Assembly (NCBI GenBank): GCA_940671915.1 | Contig: CALNVZ010001092.1 | Location: forward strand, 1-64,000 | Reading direction: 5' to 3' | Origin: Paracentrotus lividus | Lineage: Eukaryota; Echinodermata; Echinoidea; Camarodonta; Echinidae | DNA: 64,000 nt | Shown here: in pieces, positions 46,626-58,555 of the stretch | Layout of the letters: each line of letters starts with the position of its first letter | Numbering within the stretch: the stretch's first letter is position 1 | Made by a program: the position numbers and the translations under genes | The notes under the pieces: model-generated | Seen by the model: the letters and a program-made list of their open reading frames with translations, nothing else | The model's database searches: none | What the model was told of the DNA's origin: nothing

Positions 46626-47939
46626 CCACTTGACAACTTTCCCTCAGGACAACTCCCATGGATGACATATTTCCCGGGGAATGGTTCCCCAGAGGACAAC
46701 TACCCCGATTAAATCTAATCTGGAGGACAAGTCCCCAAGAGGACAACTCCCCAGAAGACAACTCCCCAGAAGACAACCACCCCCAAGGAAAACTTCCCCG
46801 GTTGACAACTACCTGGAGGACAATTCCCCCGATGGACAACTCCTCCAGAGGACAATACCTCTGATGGACAACTACCACGGAGGACAAATCCCCTGGAGGA
46901 CAATTGCCCTGATGGACAACTCCTCCAGAGGACAATACCCCTATGGACAACTCCTCCACAGGCAATACCTTTGATGAACAACTACCACGGAGAACAACTC
47001 CTCTGGAGGACAATTCCCCTGATGGGCGACTCCCTGGAGGACAAATCCTCTGGAGGTCATTTGCCCTGATGGACAACTCCTCCAGAGGATAATTCCCCCA
47101 ATTGGCAACTCTTCCGGAGGACAAATTCCCTGGAGAACAACTGCCGTGATGGACAACTCCCAAAAAGGATATTTCAACATGTAATGACAAACAGTATTGG
47201 TGACCGGAATACAGCAAGATTGTTTTGACCACACCCAGAGGAACGGTACAATTTCCCTTTCTCTCTGTTTTCTAAGCAGACCTGAGTAAATGGTATCCAA
47301 GGTTAATGTCCTCTCGAACATGATGAGTAGTAGAAGGCAAAGTTGAGAAAATGAAGAAGGATGATATTCAGAAAAGGCTACAGATTTGTTATGTTCTTGA
47401 GTGTACTTCGATCGTCGCAAAATTGGAAACAAAAGGATGAAAATTTCTTTTGAATAATTAGCAACTATGCCACAAATCACTGTGTAAGCTATAAAAACCT
47501 CCTTAAACCATCCCTATCCCTGTTTGTCATCCCTGAGGAGCTCCTCCTGGAGAACAGTAATGAGAAGCACTAGAATAATTCATTTTCATGTATATTACCA
47601 GGGAAAAGAGAAAGGGCTGGCATTAAATAAATATTTTGTCCTGAAAGCATTTAAAGTGAGGTGAGATGTCCTTTGGGGGTTATCCTCTAGGGGAGTTTTC
47701 AATTGGGGGACCTGTCCTCCGGGGAGTTTTCTCCTGGGAGTTGTCCTCTGGAAGGATTTGTCCTCTGGAGGGAGTTGTCCCCTGAGGGAGCTGTCCTTTG
47801 GGGGAGTTATGCACCAGAGGAGGTGTCCTTCGCGGAGATGGCCTACGGGGAGCCGTATTGCAGGGGAGTTGTCACCAGTATGTCCAAGGGAGTTGTCGGG
47901 AGGGAGTCCTCCCCTGTTATCCTCTAGGAGACATGTCCT
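46626..47939. mobile_element. Element with opposed GGACAACTCCCC arrays (element C)
   Basis: The left array (46626-47160) has about 30 units of 16-18 bp such as GGAGGACAACTCCCC. The right array (about 47662-47939) is in the opposite orientation, GGGGAGTTGTCCTC. The block AAAGCATTTAAAGTGAGG just before the right array matches element B. The 0.5-kb interior is AT-rich. Long frames through the arrays (for example 46570-47232 on the minus strand, and 46681-46974) have repeating Ser/Gly/Leu or Asp/Asn/Pro patterns and are repeat artefacts. Confidence 0.7.
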
Positions 47940-48799
47940 GATACAGTGTTCGGTAGCTTCTTCATTGCATGCATATTATGCTTAACCTGATATCACACAT
48001 TGAGATTAGCTTCATTGAGTTTAAGTAGTTCATAATCATGTTAAAAGACAGAGAAATATGTGTACAAACCAGCTCAAGCGCGTGGACTTTAAATTTCTTC
48101 AAATTTTAACAGAACCAGATGCATTGATCGGGATAGCCTGGGTTGGGGAGCCTCAAACAAGATGAGTAATGTCTAGAAATCTACCCTTATAAGGATGGCA
48201 TATTGTCATGCTTGGACAACACTTTGCGGATACTACAGAATTTGTACATGTACTGGAGCGGAGGTCTCAGTGGTCACTTGCCATTTTGGCCAGCGATCTT
48301 TTTTTCATAACCATAACCATCAAGAGCCATCTTTTATTTATAAGCATCCTACATGAGATCTAATGGCCGTCATCATGTTGAAATGACCAGTCTGGAAGAG
48401 GGGAAAATATCTAATATTTTGGGATTGAAATAAGGTTCAGTCCTATGTGGCTAATCCAGAGAGTGTTGTCTAACTTCACCCCTATCGGTAGCTTTCTATC
48501 AGATAGCGTACTTGGTGTAACCCATTATATGCAACCCCAGATTTTTATAATGGTGATTAAAGTCTTGGATTTCAAATAAAGATTAATCGCATTTGATAAT
48601 AATCATCCCCATGTGCAGAATGTAAGTTGTAGACCTACATGTATCACTCTCAGTCAGGATTGTCCACTTCATGACTTACGACCATATTTCCGGGCGAAAT
48701 TTATGTAGTATAATAGTATTTAATTTTTTTTTTTTTATTGCTACTACACTGTAGGTAAAATTTGATTGAAGCTATGGAAATTCCTTTTAATATTTCAGG
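47940..48799. other. Fold-back loop sequence without recognised feature
   Basis: No ORF, TIR or repeat was recognised here. Confidence 0.4.
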
Positions 48800-49088
48800 A
48801 ACAAAAAGTGGCGACCCCTATCAAGTCAATATGATAGGAGGTGATAATATCACTTAAAGAGTAGGGCCTATTTGGGGTTTGAGCCTACTGTTTCTAAGAG
48901 AATAAAAGTTGCCTACAGAATAACCAAGTTTAAAGTTTAAATTGCTTAAACGCTTTATGATATAGAGGTGTAGTTGTTATGTAAAAAAAAAATGATTTTA
49001 AAGCAAGAGCAAACTAACCAACATTCTCACTGACTGTGTGTTATAAAAAGCTAGTCTAAAAATATACCCTTTGAGATACCTATCAATA

Positions 49089-49362
49089 ATACAGTAATAA
49101 TTATACTTGCTTTATAGCGCTTAACACTTTATCAGAAGTCTCTAAGCACTCTACAATTATGCAGCATAATTACCCTTGCTTTAGCCATGCAGCTTTTACG
49201 CGCGCTGCGTTTCAAGGAATAAATATTTCTACCAGGTCCCCATTCACCTCACCTGGGTCGAGTGCAGCAAATTGTGGATGAATTTCTTGCCGAAGGAAAT
49301 TAACGCCTGCGACCCTCTGATTGAAAGGTGAGAGTCAGAACCACTACACCACGACGGTTCCC
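49089..49362 (-). mobile_element. tRNA-derived SINE
   Basis: Read on the minus strand it starts GGGAACCGTCGTGG, has an A box TGGTGTAGTGG (49341-49351 complement), then TCAATCAGAGGGTCGCAGGC in the B-box region. A body follows with CACTCGACCCAGGTGAGG and GGGGACCTGGTAG, then a 3' part TTAAGCGCTATAAAGCAAG leading to an AAT/ATT-type tail. The equivalent is absent from the left arm of the fold-back. No coding capacity, as expected for a SINE. Confidence 0.7.
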
Positions 49363-51310
49363 TACAGTATATAAATCAAATTGGGGAACTAAAATGTTTT
49401 GAGGGGAAAATTATATGTTTCGTTAATTTGTAACATAATTATCGCGGTGTGAATCTAGTGACTAGAAAAAAAGTGTGGTATCATTCAAATTGGTCTGCAG
49501 TATGAGACTAAACTGCTCAGGATATTGCATTATGGGTTAGGAATCAGGGCAAAATTCAGTGACTTGAGGTGATGCTATAGAAGGCTTTTGGTTCGTCTTG
49601 GCTATATTGTCAATTTTCAATAAAAAATGTTGCAATTCCATTAAAATTGGAAAAGTGAGATTATAACACCATAGAAATATATAAGGCCAACTATTCCAAA
49701 AAATAAAAGACCCCCACAAAACAACCAAGTTTTAACTGCTTAAAGGGTGTAGATAATTTATATATTATATATTTCTCAGTAAATTTCTAATTCTTAAACA
49801 ACAAAATTTTGCAACTCCAACCAACTATATGACATTCTAACACTACAAAAGTATATATAAATTAGGGATACATGTACATGTAGGTCTTACTGTTTGAATG
49901 ATAAAATACGCCAATAAAATAACCAAGTTTATACTACTTTAAAGCTTTAAACATAGCATAGAGGTGCGGTTGCTAAGTAAAATTTTGTTGTTGTTATGGA
50001 AATAACTTATAATTCCTCAAAAACCAAACATCATGATTCCAATCAAATGAATAGCACTATAGGGTACCACCTATTATTAAAATAATAAAAGACATTGACG
50101 TAATATATGTTAAGTTTAAACTGCTTTAAAAGCTTTAAGCATGATCAAGAGGGGAGGTTGCCAGGTAAAATGTTGTTGTTGCTATGGAAATTTCCTCTGC
50201 ATCTTCAAAGAATGACAATATCAATGAATTTTATTAAAGTATTACAGTTCCAAGTGTCTTTTGGAGTCCTGTTCATAGAAAACCCAACAAAATAACTCGA
50301 GTTGAAACAGGTTTTAAGCGCTAAATACGATTTACAGACATGGTTGCTAGGTCAAATGTGGTTGCTAGGCAACATAATGTTCACCATGGATACTTAGAAA
50401 TGTGTCATGTTTGAAGTAATTCTAAGGTAAAAGGTTTTATGGTTGGTTTATTACAATATATACCCGTTCTAACTGGGTTTAAGCTCTAAATACGATTTAC
50501 AGACATGGTTGCTAGGTAAAAAGTGGTTGCTAGGCAACATATCGTTTACGAAGGATGCTTAGAAATATGTCATATTTCAAGTATTTTCTATGGTAAAGGG
50601 TTTTATGTTTGGTTTCTTTCAATATATACCTTCATTTGGCACTCTCTTATCCATGTGTATACAAATATTGTTAAAATACAGTTGAATATATACAGATTTA
50701 CAGTAGTTTTGTCATATTTCCATGATGACAGGGGTTTGGTAAGGTGATGTTTAACAAAATTTTGCATTGCAATTCATTCTTTATATGATTTTTTTCTTTT
50801 GGTGTCGTCCCTCTACAATCAATATCAACATATTTCAACCTTGAAACTAAATTAGTTTGATTTTGTAACTTTAAATACATAAAAATTCCGTTTGGAATTG
50901 GAAAATTCAACATTTGAGCAAATGGTTAAATGGTTGCTAAGCAAAAATCTGTTGCTAGGCAACAAAATTGATTTTGAATTTACTTCAATTTTTCATGAAA
51001 TTGTAATTGAGCAATTTTCAGTTATATCTATGGTGTTTTCAACACAGGGCAAGCCCCCAAAATATACAAAACTCTCAATCGGCCAATTGAATGACCCGTA
51101 ATTTAATATTTATAAATTTTGTCATAAAAATGGGCGTGGCCTATTCGAAGCTAGTTTCCATGGTGATGCTAGAAGATGCCGCAACTTTCATGCTCATTTT
51201 CGGAAAATTCCGAAAATTTCCATTAAAATAAGGTATCTTGTTGCTTTAATCCAGTCGGGTGCATTAAAGTACAATAAATAAGCCTCTTTGGGGATTTCGC
51301 CGCTCACCTA

Positions 51311-51561
51311 TATGGGCCGTCCAAAATGGCGGAAATGATTCTGGTACTTAGTATTGGGATGAGGCATTAATCTTTTTGCTACGATTTTTGGGGGTATATT
51401 CACAGTATATAATCAAATAACTTATTGTAGGCCCATATTGATTTGTATAATGAAAATAATATTTAAACAATATTTTTAAATATATTTAAAAAAGAAATAA
51501 TATACAAAATACAAAACAATGAAATATATGGTCAAAGTATTTACTGAAGGGTCTTTTAATT
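51311..51561. other. Short AT-rich spacer
   Basis: Lies between the second fold-back and the right copy of the 2.2-kb repeat. CACCTATATGGGCCGTCC marks the resumed flank. No feature seen. Confidence 0.4.
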
Positions 51562-51613
51562 ATATGGACTTCATGTCGGAGTGGAATCAAATAAACTAAT
51601 AGTGATCAAGAGC

Positions 51614-51616
<3 letters not shown>

Positions 51617-51666
<50 letters not shown>
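51617..51666 (+). repeat. Poly-A run of 50
   Basis: An uninterrupted A run close to one end of the 2.2-kb repeat. The left copy has an interrupted T run at the same place (28679-28698). Confidence 0.98.
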
Positions 51667-51668
<2 letters not shown>

Positions 51669-52774
51669 AAGATATATTGCTAAAAAATATCCCAAATTAC
51701 ATTTTGTTTATGTTTGTTAGAAAAATCAAAGAAATAAAGAAAATTGAGAAAAGAACATATTTCATAATCCGTTATAAAGTTTGTTCATGTAAAACAATTC
51801 ACATTGTATGATAAAACTTGTACTTTTACATTAAAAATTATTCATGATATATAATGTGAATATGTAACTACATAATAACTACAATATAAATATTCAAATT
51901 TTGTTATTTATTACAAAAAAATTCTGATGTCAATAGAATCATGTACAATAATATTATAACGCTACTACAAAACAGGGCCTTGTTACCAAATATATACGCC
52001 ATGAAATTGTCTTAGGTCTAGACGTACTTGTAACAGGTTCATATTTTACCTGACATTTACTTCAATACTTTAATGGTGTCCAAACGTGAATCCACAAATT
52101 TCATTGTTATATTATTTGGTTGTGTAATGAATGTTATGACATCAAATACCATCTTTAAATGCTTCAATGTTTGTTGTTGTTTTTTTTTGTTTTTGTTTTT
52201 TTTTTTGGGGGGGGGGTGGGCGGCAATGTTGCAGACTGTGACATGTAAAAAAAAATGGAATTAAAGTGGGCTGAAGATCTCCAGCAAATTAAGATTTGAA
52301 CATATGTAAATACGGAGTTCATAAAATATTAACAAATGATGTGATAGGATCCTTGTCTCTACTCGCGTATTGAAATGAATATTATTTATGCATAGGCCCT
52401 ACTTGAAATTTGTCTTGTCAGTAATCATGTGACCTAATTATAAAACGCCAATTTTGGTCGGCCACTTGTATTAGTTTCACTATGGCACTCTACATTGGAA
52501 CCCTTTATCTTTATCTTTTGGCTCATTTAATTTATGAAGTTTATACAACTGCGTTCATAAAGTAAATAAATATTTAGTTATACATGTATATAAGGAATCA
52601 CAGCAAATAACATGATGTGATTATATTTGAACTTGCTATCTCTTTCCTTGGTAATGATTTATACCTTCTGTAAAGAAACTGAAGGTCGAATTCAATAAAA
52701 AATAATATTAAGTAAGTAACTACATTGTTACGATGATGAGAAAAATGAGAGCCCAATGCGCTGACAACTTTGAA

Positions 52775-52842
52775 GTGTCAACGGTCGAGTGGTTTATCAA
52801 CTTGACTAGGGAACTTAAGGTCGTGAATTCGATCTTCCACAC
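52775..52842 (+). tRNA. tRNA-like sequence in the 2.2-kb repeat
   Basis: Plus-strand partner of 27413-27480, with CGGTCGAGTGG and GTGAATTCGATC at the same spacing. Confidence 0.35.
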
Positions 52843-53776
52843 AACTTTTACGTCAACGTCCTGGAGCGATAAAATTATGAACTCTCCATTAGGTGCTTTG
52901 ATGTGTATTGGTAGGATGCAAACACCGCCATTTTTTTTTTGTATGTGTTTGGAGTAGCGCAATTAAACTTTTAAATGGGTGGGGGGGGGGGGGGGGGGTC
53001 TGCATCTAAAAATTATATATATATATATATCTTAAAGTAATGAATTACGACCAACTATGTTCAACGTGTGTGATAAATACCGCGAGTCGTAATCTTTTCT
53101 TCTTTTTTACTCACTAAATGGGCGAAATAATTTTGAGTTTACGATTTACACGGCAATAATATACATTGAACATGTTTAATAAAATAATTTTTGGTACAAA
53201 TAAAGTTGGGAACAGGGCATAGAGTTTGTTTAAAAATTCATTATTATACCCTAGTGAGTGTTTGGCTGTAAACTTCCCTGGCGGGGTGCAGTGAGTATAT
53301 ATTCCATGTATATAAATAAAAATAAATAATTTGTGTGATAGAAGTTAAATCATTGGAAAGGTGCGTTGAGCTTGCGGTATGAAATAAATAATATCATCAG
53401 GCCCATTTTTCATAATAGCATTAAAGTTGAAAATTAACTTTACAATAATTTGTTTGTAAACTGTATACCCGGTGCAAGTTTGTAGACAAAAAGTTTGCTC
53501 GCATCACAACTTTAAGTTGCAAGTTGAACACGCCTCATCATTAATGCAAGATTACATGTGTATAAATCGCACGCGATATTTAATCACTCAATATTTTACT
53601 AGGAATATGTTGTTTTCTCTGGTTTACCATCAAATCAGGCATGACACGCCATTCACGCGACTACTCACATGACAGCCAGTTGTGGAAAATATCATTAAAT
53701 AATTAAGTGTATGATATAATTCATCATTGACAACTTAATTGACAAATTACATGAATACCATGACTATATTTATATA

Positions 53777-53777
<1 letters not shown>

Positions 53778-53851
<74 letters not shown>

Positions 53852-53940
53852 TGTGTGTGTATATGTATATGTTTATATATATGTGTGGATATGTATATGT
53901 ATATGTATGTATGTATATATAAATATATATGTATAGGGGC
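53778..53940. repeat. AT microsatellite with GT/TATG extension
   Basis: About 70 bp of (AT)n, then GTGTGTGT and TATGTATATG-type repeats. It lies at the outer edge of the right copy of the 2.2-kb repeat; the left copy also borders an AT run. Confidence 0.95.
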
Positions 53941-55608
53941 CATTCCACGGTCGGGAGGACATTTGTTGTTTTCTTCTCTTTGCTTTATCTCAAATTCAGG
54001 TAGTACTTTGGGCTTTACACTCCTCTGAAATTATTATTACAATGGGGGACACAGATTAAGTTTAATTTTACCTTCAAATTGTATGTAGGAGAATCCAAAC
54101 TCTACATACTTTGAAGCATGTGGGACTACATGCAATTTTGAAAAGTTTTTTAGACTTTGACAGAGAACTATAATTCCTTTTGCAATTTTTCCAACTGGAT
54201 AATCTGTAGAATAAGAATAAGGGGCCCAAAAATTGATCTAGATCAGCCAGAAAGGAAGCACCGTGATACCATAGGGAAATTTGTCGACAGACTCTATGTA
54301 CAGTGCCCAATGCCAAACATTTTAAGCATTGGGGATTGCAGAGTGTCTGCTGAACGTCCGTAAAGTTCCAATTAAAATTCGCAATATTTACCTAAATTAG
54401 CTTGAAAGGACAAATTCAGAATCCTATGTGACAATATATTCACCTTAGTCCAAAGGAACATGAATTAACAATGGTAGACGTTTGAAGAGGTGAAAATTGC
54501 CCCCCAGATGTCTTTAACTGATATTAGAAATGAGACCCTATGAACCTAAAGAGTGATTTTTCACACATTTTGATAAAGGGCTACAAAAAAAGCAACAACA
54601 AAATTTTTTAACATAGTCAACGAGTGGTTTTTCAATTATAGAGGGGGCGCACGTCCCCTGCGCCCCTGCCTGGATCTGCCACTGTATGGGGTTTTTTGTC
54701 AATTTTTTGCAAAAATGTGCAAGTTTTACTCTTGATGACTTTTACGATATTTATTATTTTTGAAAGGATATAGCTATTAGGCTTTTTCCCGACAAGTTTA
54801 AGTTTATTCCAAATTCCATTAATTTCTTTAATCCGTTGGCAGGATCTAGAACTTATGCTTTTAATATGTCAATAGTAAGATATCAAAGGTAAAGTTGTAT
54901 GATATCTAAAGATATAACAAATAAGCACATTACTCATATAATTGATTTATTTCTTAAATCTTTTAATAGGGTTAAGAAACAAGCACTTGTACATTTTTAT
55001 TTAATAATAATCTGTCCTGTGATATGTTTGTCTACAGTGGAACGCCAAACTGTGTTGCCTGTCACTATTTCCATGAGGACGGCATAGGAGATTGCAGTGA
55101 TTGAACAAGGGGGGTAAGGAGAAGAGTCAGGGGAAGAAGAATAGACAAGAAGAGGACACTTCATTTCAAAGACCACAAGGACTTGGAAATTGATGATGGA
55201 AAGATCAGTCATCGGTCAGCACTCGCGTCTGGTAACATCAAGAAGGAAACACCAGAATCTAACATTAAACAAACATCAAATTAATTGAAAGAAGAAATAC
55301 AGTTCAGATTATCGTTTTTTCGTAGATCAACATTTGGGAAACTGGCATTGCTGTCCTAAGCAATGATTTCAGTTAATAGCTAAATCATAAAAGCCAAATG
55401 ATAGATCGTAGCCTAATATAACCAGAGGAGGGTGAACATCGTGACCCCCACAGTCTTTCACACAATAATTTTATGCAAAAATGCATGTACCAACAACAAC
55501 AAAAAAGAGAAAGATAATGTACCAAATAAATAATGGAAATAATAATACTTCAACTTAATTTATGTGCCAGTATTTCTTATGACTTTTAAATTTTGTGACT
55601 GTGTGTTG
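53941..55608. other. Stretch without recognised gene
   Basis: Short frames (54157-54363, 54899-55087) have no recognisable domain. CCTGGATCTGCCACTG at 54668-54686 looks like a solitary right end of the family of the MITE at 55614. Confidence 0.4.
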
Positions 55609-55613
55609 TGATT

Positions 55614-55803
55614 CAGTGGCGGATTCAGGATTTCAATACAGGGGGGGGGGGAGGGGTGGGTACACCCCCTGAAGGAAATAAAAATTGGGGGCAGTGCAAA
55701 AAAATTAGGATTTTAATGTCAACAAGTAGTTAAAATAAAAAAAAAGTTGGGAGTGGTGATATGTAACCTATGCCTATTGCACCTCATCCTGGATCCTCCA
55801 CTG
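55614..55803. mobile_element. MITE of 190 bp with TGATT flanks
   Basis: The ends CAGTGGCGGATTCAGGAT and ATCCTGGATCCTCCACTG are inverted copies with two mismatches. TGATT lies directly outside each end (55609-55613, 55804-55808). A G run follows the left end. No ORF. Confidence 0.75.
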
Positions 55804-56109
55804 TGATTGGTAAAGTGTTTAAGTGTAATGGAAATGTGAATTTGTACTTTTCAACAGAAATGAGGGCAAGTTCAGGACAAATTTTCTGCTTATGATCATA
55901 TTTTTGCATCCAAAAATAAATCGGTCAAGCTTTCAACACTAATCACTGAAAATGCAATTTTGAATGCAAAAATATAATTAAAGGAGAAAATTTGTCCTAA
56001 TTTGTCCTCAATTCATATGAATGGTACATTTGATAGAATAGATGCTTGCAAGTGCTGTTTATCACTGACCCTATTACGTAATAAGGTACAGAAATCCAGA
56101 CACATGGAT

Positions 56110-56305
56110 TTTAACCGGAGAAATTCACGGTTAACACCACTTCAAGATCTCGGGTTAACTTTACCGGAGTTTTCTCAGCATCTAACCGGAGAAAACTCCG
56201 GTAAGTGTTTATACAATGGGAAAAAATCTGGTAAAATATTTTAACCGGAGTTTTCGAACTTTAACCGGAGTTTTAATATTTTTACCGGAAAAAACTCCGG
56301 TTAAA
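56110..56305. repeat. Cluster of ACCGGAG / CTCCGGT words
   Basis: At least seven copies in under 200 bp in both orientations, mostly in the contexts AACCGGAGTTTTC and AAACTCCGGTTAA, so neighbouring copies form hairpins. No flanking duplication was found. Confidence 0.75.
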
Positions 56306-57827
56306 AGTTTTATGCAACGGGGCGCTGGTAGCTGATTCATTGGTCGTGCGACTGCTACCGTTGCGATTGTGTGCAACATGTGTTATGACCAAATGATCGC
56401 AAACGATCTCACGAACATGGGTGTCGATTGTGTGTGTGTGGGGGGGGGGGCATGGGGGATGCATCCCCCCAATAATTTCGGTGGGGGGGGGGGGATGGTG
56501 TGTACAATCATCCCCCCCCAAAAAAAAATATTTTGATATCAAGAAAATAAAAAATATATTATTAGGCCTATATGCATATAAATCTACCCATTACAAATTC
56601 TTTATCATATAAAACACTTTCATGAAATTATTATATTATTTTGCAGTCTAAAATGCATATATCTGACATTCAAAAATCCAAAATGTTCTCACTCTTTCGT
56701 TAATCTTCCTCGTATGAGCTTGATATACTTTAGTAATCATGTAATACACAATACACCGTGTAGATAATTGAAGCGCAGATGTTTTACTATTCACAATTGA
56801 AAAAAACAAAAACAAAAACAAAAACATTCTAATCGATGATAATCAGGGGCACCGATCCCAGGGTGCATAGGGGACAGGTGCCTCAATCAAAAAAAAAACA
56901 ACAACAAAACTGAAGGCATAAGTATTCCCCTCAAAAATCCACGATGGTTTTGATAAAGTTAATAATGAAGTGAAGAGTCTATAACACTTATCTCGGCTCT
57001 TCATCGACATGGTGACATTTTTTAACTCGGACCATTAATACACTACCACTATTTTCCGGGGGCTAAATAACCTCTTTTCAAATTAGTCGCTACTCTGCTC
57101 TCAAATTTCAGATAACTGTTAAGAATTGCCTAAAAATTTTCAGCTCGCGCTTCGCGCTCGCATAATACAAGATACTGCACTTGACTTTGTTCATCTTTTA
57201 TGCATGTATTAACGTCACGATGGTACGTTTAAAACACCAACTCCCTCCCCGTTTCGTGATCCAATGAGGCTACAAGTATCTTGTTTCATCAGGTCACTAT
57301 TATTGAGAAAATTTTCAGCTCGCGTTACGCGCTCGCACAATATTGCCCTTATTGGAATTCGTCCATATTTATAGAGATTTGCGTTTGTTGGCATTACGTC
57401 ATGTTGTTCCGCTTCTAATCACCAGTTAAAGCCCCCTAGCCCTCTATCAATTTCGCGCTTAAAGTCATGTAACGCTACAAATACCATGTTTGAGTTCAAT
57501 ATTATAGAGAAAATTTTAAGCTCGCGCTTCGCGCTCGCATTAAATCCCCTTAGAATTCGACGATATATACTAGTACTCATATGCAAAATGATGTGCACGC
57601 GTGTATCTATAGACATACTATCATGATGGCCCCCTTTAATAAACCAGATAAAGCCCCTTTCCCCGTTTCGCGTTCGCATTATTCTACAATATATGTCCCA
57701 TTTCATGTCACTATCATTGAGAAAATTTTCAGCTCGCCCTTCGCGCTCGCATAATGAATTAGAAATATATGTACTAGTAGATACTCGCATGCATATATCT
57801 GTAGCCATTACATCATCACGGTCCCCC

Positions 57828-58290
57828 TTTCTTCTTCTTCTTCTTCTTCTTCAGGGTGATCTGCCTCCTTCACAGTTGAAGATTCTTGCAGATTTGTGTG
57901 TGTGTGCGGTACATGACGATATTCATGTTAACAGGTGAAAGGTGTTTATTTACATAGTGCAAGTAAAAAGTGGCCGGAGATTTACATTCCTCCTCTCTTT
58001 AGTTGCCGCTGGAAGACATCCACTGACGGAGCCAGGACAACCTCTAGGGGGAGGGCATTCCACTGTCTAACAGTATGAGGGAAGAAGGAGTGGATATGCT
58101 GTTCTGTTCGTGACTGCATGACATGATAACAGTGAGGACGAGATGATCTAGTTGTTCTTATCACTGTTGCCGGTTGGATGTAGTTTTGTATGTCAAAATC
58201 AACCAGTGAGTAGTGCATCTTGTACAGCAAGATGAGACGTTGGTGCTCTCTTCTCTTTTGGAGGGAGGTCCATCCAAGCTGACTCAACAA
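57828..58290 (-). mobile_element. LINE 3' fragment with CTT/GAA tail
   Basis: Minus-strand orientation: C-terminal coding part, about 130 bp of 3' untranslated sequence and a (GAA)n tail (57828-57852 as CTT repeats), the usual simple-repeat end of L2/CR1-type elements. It interrupts a repeat unit of the hAT-like element; sequence on both sides resumes the unit. Confidence 0.8.
57982..58290 (-). pseudogene. LINE ORF2 C-terminal fragment, frame intact
   Basis: About 100 codons without interruption. It begins LLSQLGWTSLQKRREHQRL, continues LYKMHYSLVDFD, then HSFFPHTVRQWNALPLEV and VDVFQRQLKRGGM before a stop. The order LGW.SL..RR, LYK, SFFP.TV..WN.LP, F...L is the known C-terminal signature of many CR1/L2-type LINE reverse transcriptases. 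The RT core itself is absent (5' truncation), so it is non-functional, but the lack of stops suggests a young insertion. The first codons of the longer open frame (58291-58326) come from the host repeat. Confidence 0.85.
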
Positions 58291-58555
58291 ACCAGTTAAA
58301 GCCCCTTCCTCGTTTCCCGCTCGCATTATGCCACAAATGCCCCATTTTATGTCACTATTATCGAGAAAATTTTCAGCTCGCGCTTCGCGCTCGCATTATA
58401 CAGTACATATTTTTGCATATTAATTTTAATGCATGTGTGTATACAAGCATTACCCCCCCCCACAATATACCATCGTATATGTGTCACATTGAGGAAAAGA
58501 GGAAATATCGACGATCATCCCCCCCCCCAATCGCCAAAACAAATCGACACCATTG

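Larger units (their letters stand above)
43748..51310. mobile_element. Second giant fold-back element, 7.6 kb, lined with GTTGC/GCAAC motifs
   Basis: It starts TAGGTGAGCGGC and ends GCCGCTCACCTA, with TAT on each side. The arms (about 43748-45650 and 48800-51310) are inverted copies: ACTTTAATGCACC with GACTGGATTAAAGCAA near 43780 pairs near 51255; CATTCAATTGGCC and GGCCACGCCCATTTTTATGA near 43920 pair near 51085-51140. The arms carry about eight CTAGCAACC words each, several as GTTGCCTAGCAAC. The loop holds a tRNA-like segment, GC-rich sequence (46140-46560) and array element C. The right arm has an extra SINE (49089-49362). No transposase ORF is seen. Confidence 0.75.
51562..53772 (-). repeat. 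2.2-kb repeat, right copy (inverted partner at 26470-28758)
   Basis: The reverse complement of the left copy over nearly its whole length, with differences mainly in homopolymer and AT-repeat lengths and a single 97-bp unit. Frames at 52720-52962 and 52733-52957 match those of the left copy because the tRNA-like stretch is conserved. Confidence 0.85.
57100..58400. repeat. Degenerate tandem repeat of about 190 bp with GCTCGCGCTTCGCGCTCGC core
   Basis: Units combine the palindromic core, a segment like AATTCGACGATATAT, a CATTACATCATCACGGTCCCC-like segment and CCAGTTAAAGCCCC. The core recurs in both complete hAT-like copies, joined to unrelated unit bodies. Confidence 0.7.
56416..58555. mobile_element. 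hAT-like non-autonomous element (copy 3 of family), invaded by a LINE fragment
   Basis: The ends CATGGGTGTCGATT and AATCGACACCATTG are imperfect inverted copies. Flanks CTCACGAA (56408-56415) and CACACGAA (58556-58563) match at 7 of 8 positions. Next to each end are G/C runs around GTGTACAATCATCCCCCC, as in the 40774 copy. The interior has about five units of roughly 190 bp, each with GAGAAAATTTTCAGCTCGCG followed by CTTCGCGCTCGCAT (near 57134, 57308, 57510, 57722, 58368). The LINE end at 57828-58290 splits one unit. No transposase ORF. Confidence 0.7.

Noticed and set aside
46570..47232. 220-codon minus-strand open frame
   Set aside because: It is produced by the opposed array of element C; the GELSSGG-like repetition follows the unit length and has no protein-family look.
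43748..51310. LTR retrotransposon
   Set aside because: The long terminal sequences are inverted, not direct, and no gag-pol-like frame lies between them; a fold-back element fits better. The same holds for 30903-38093.
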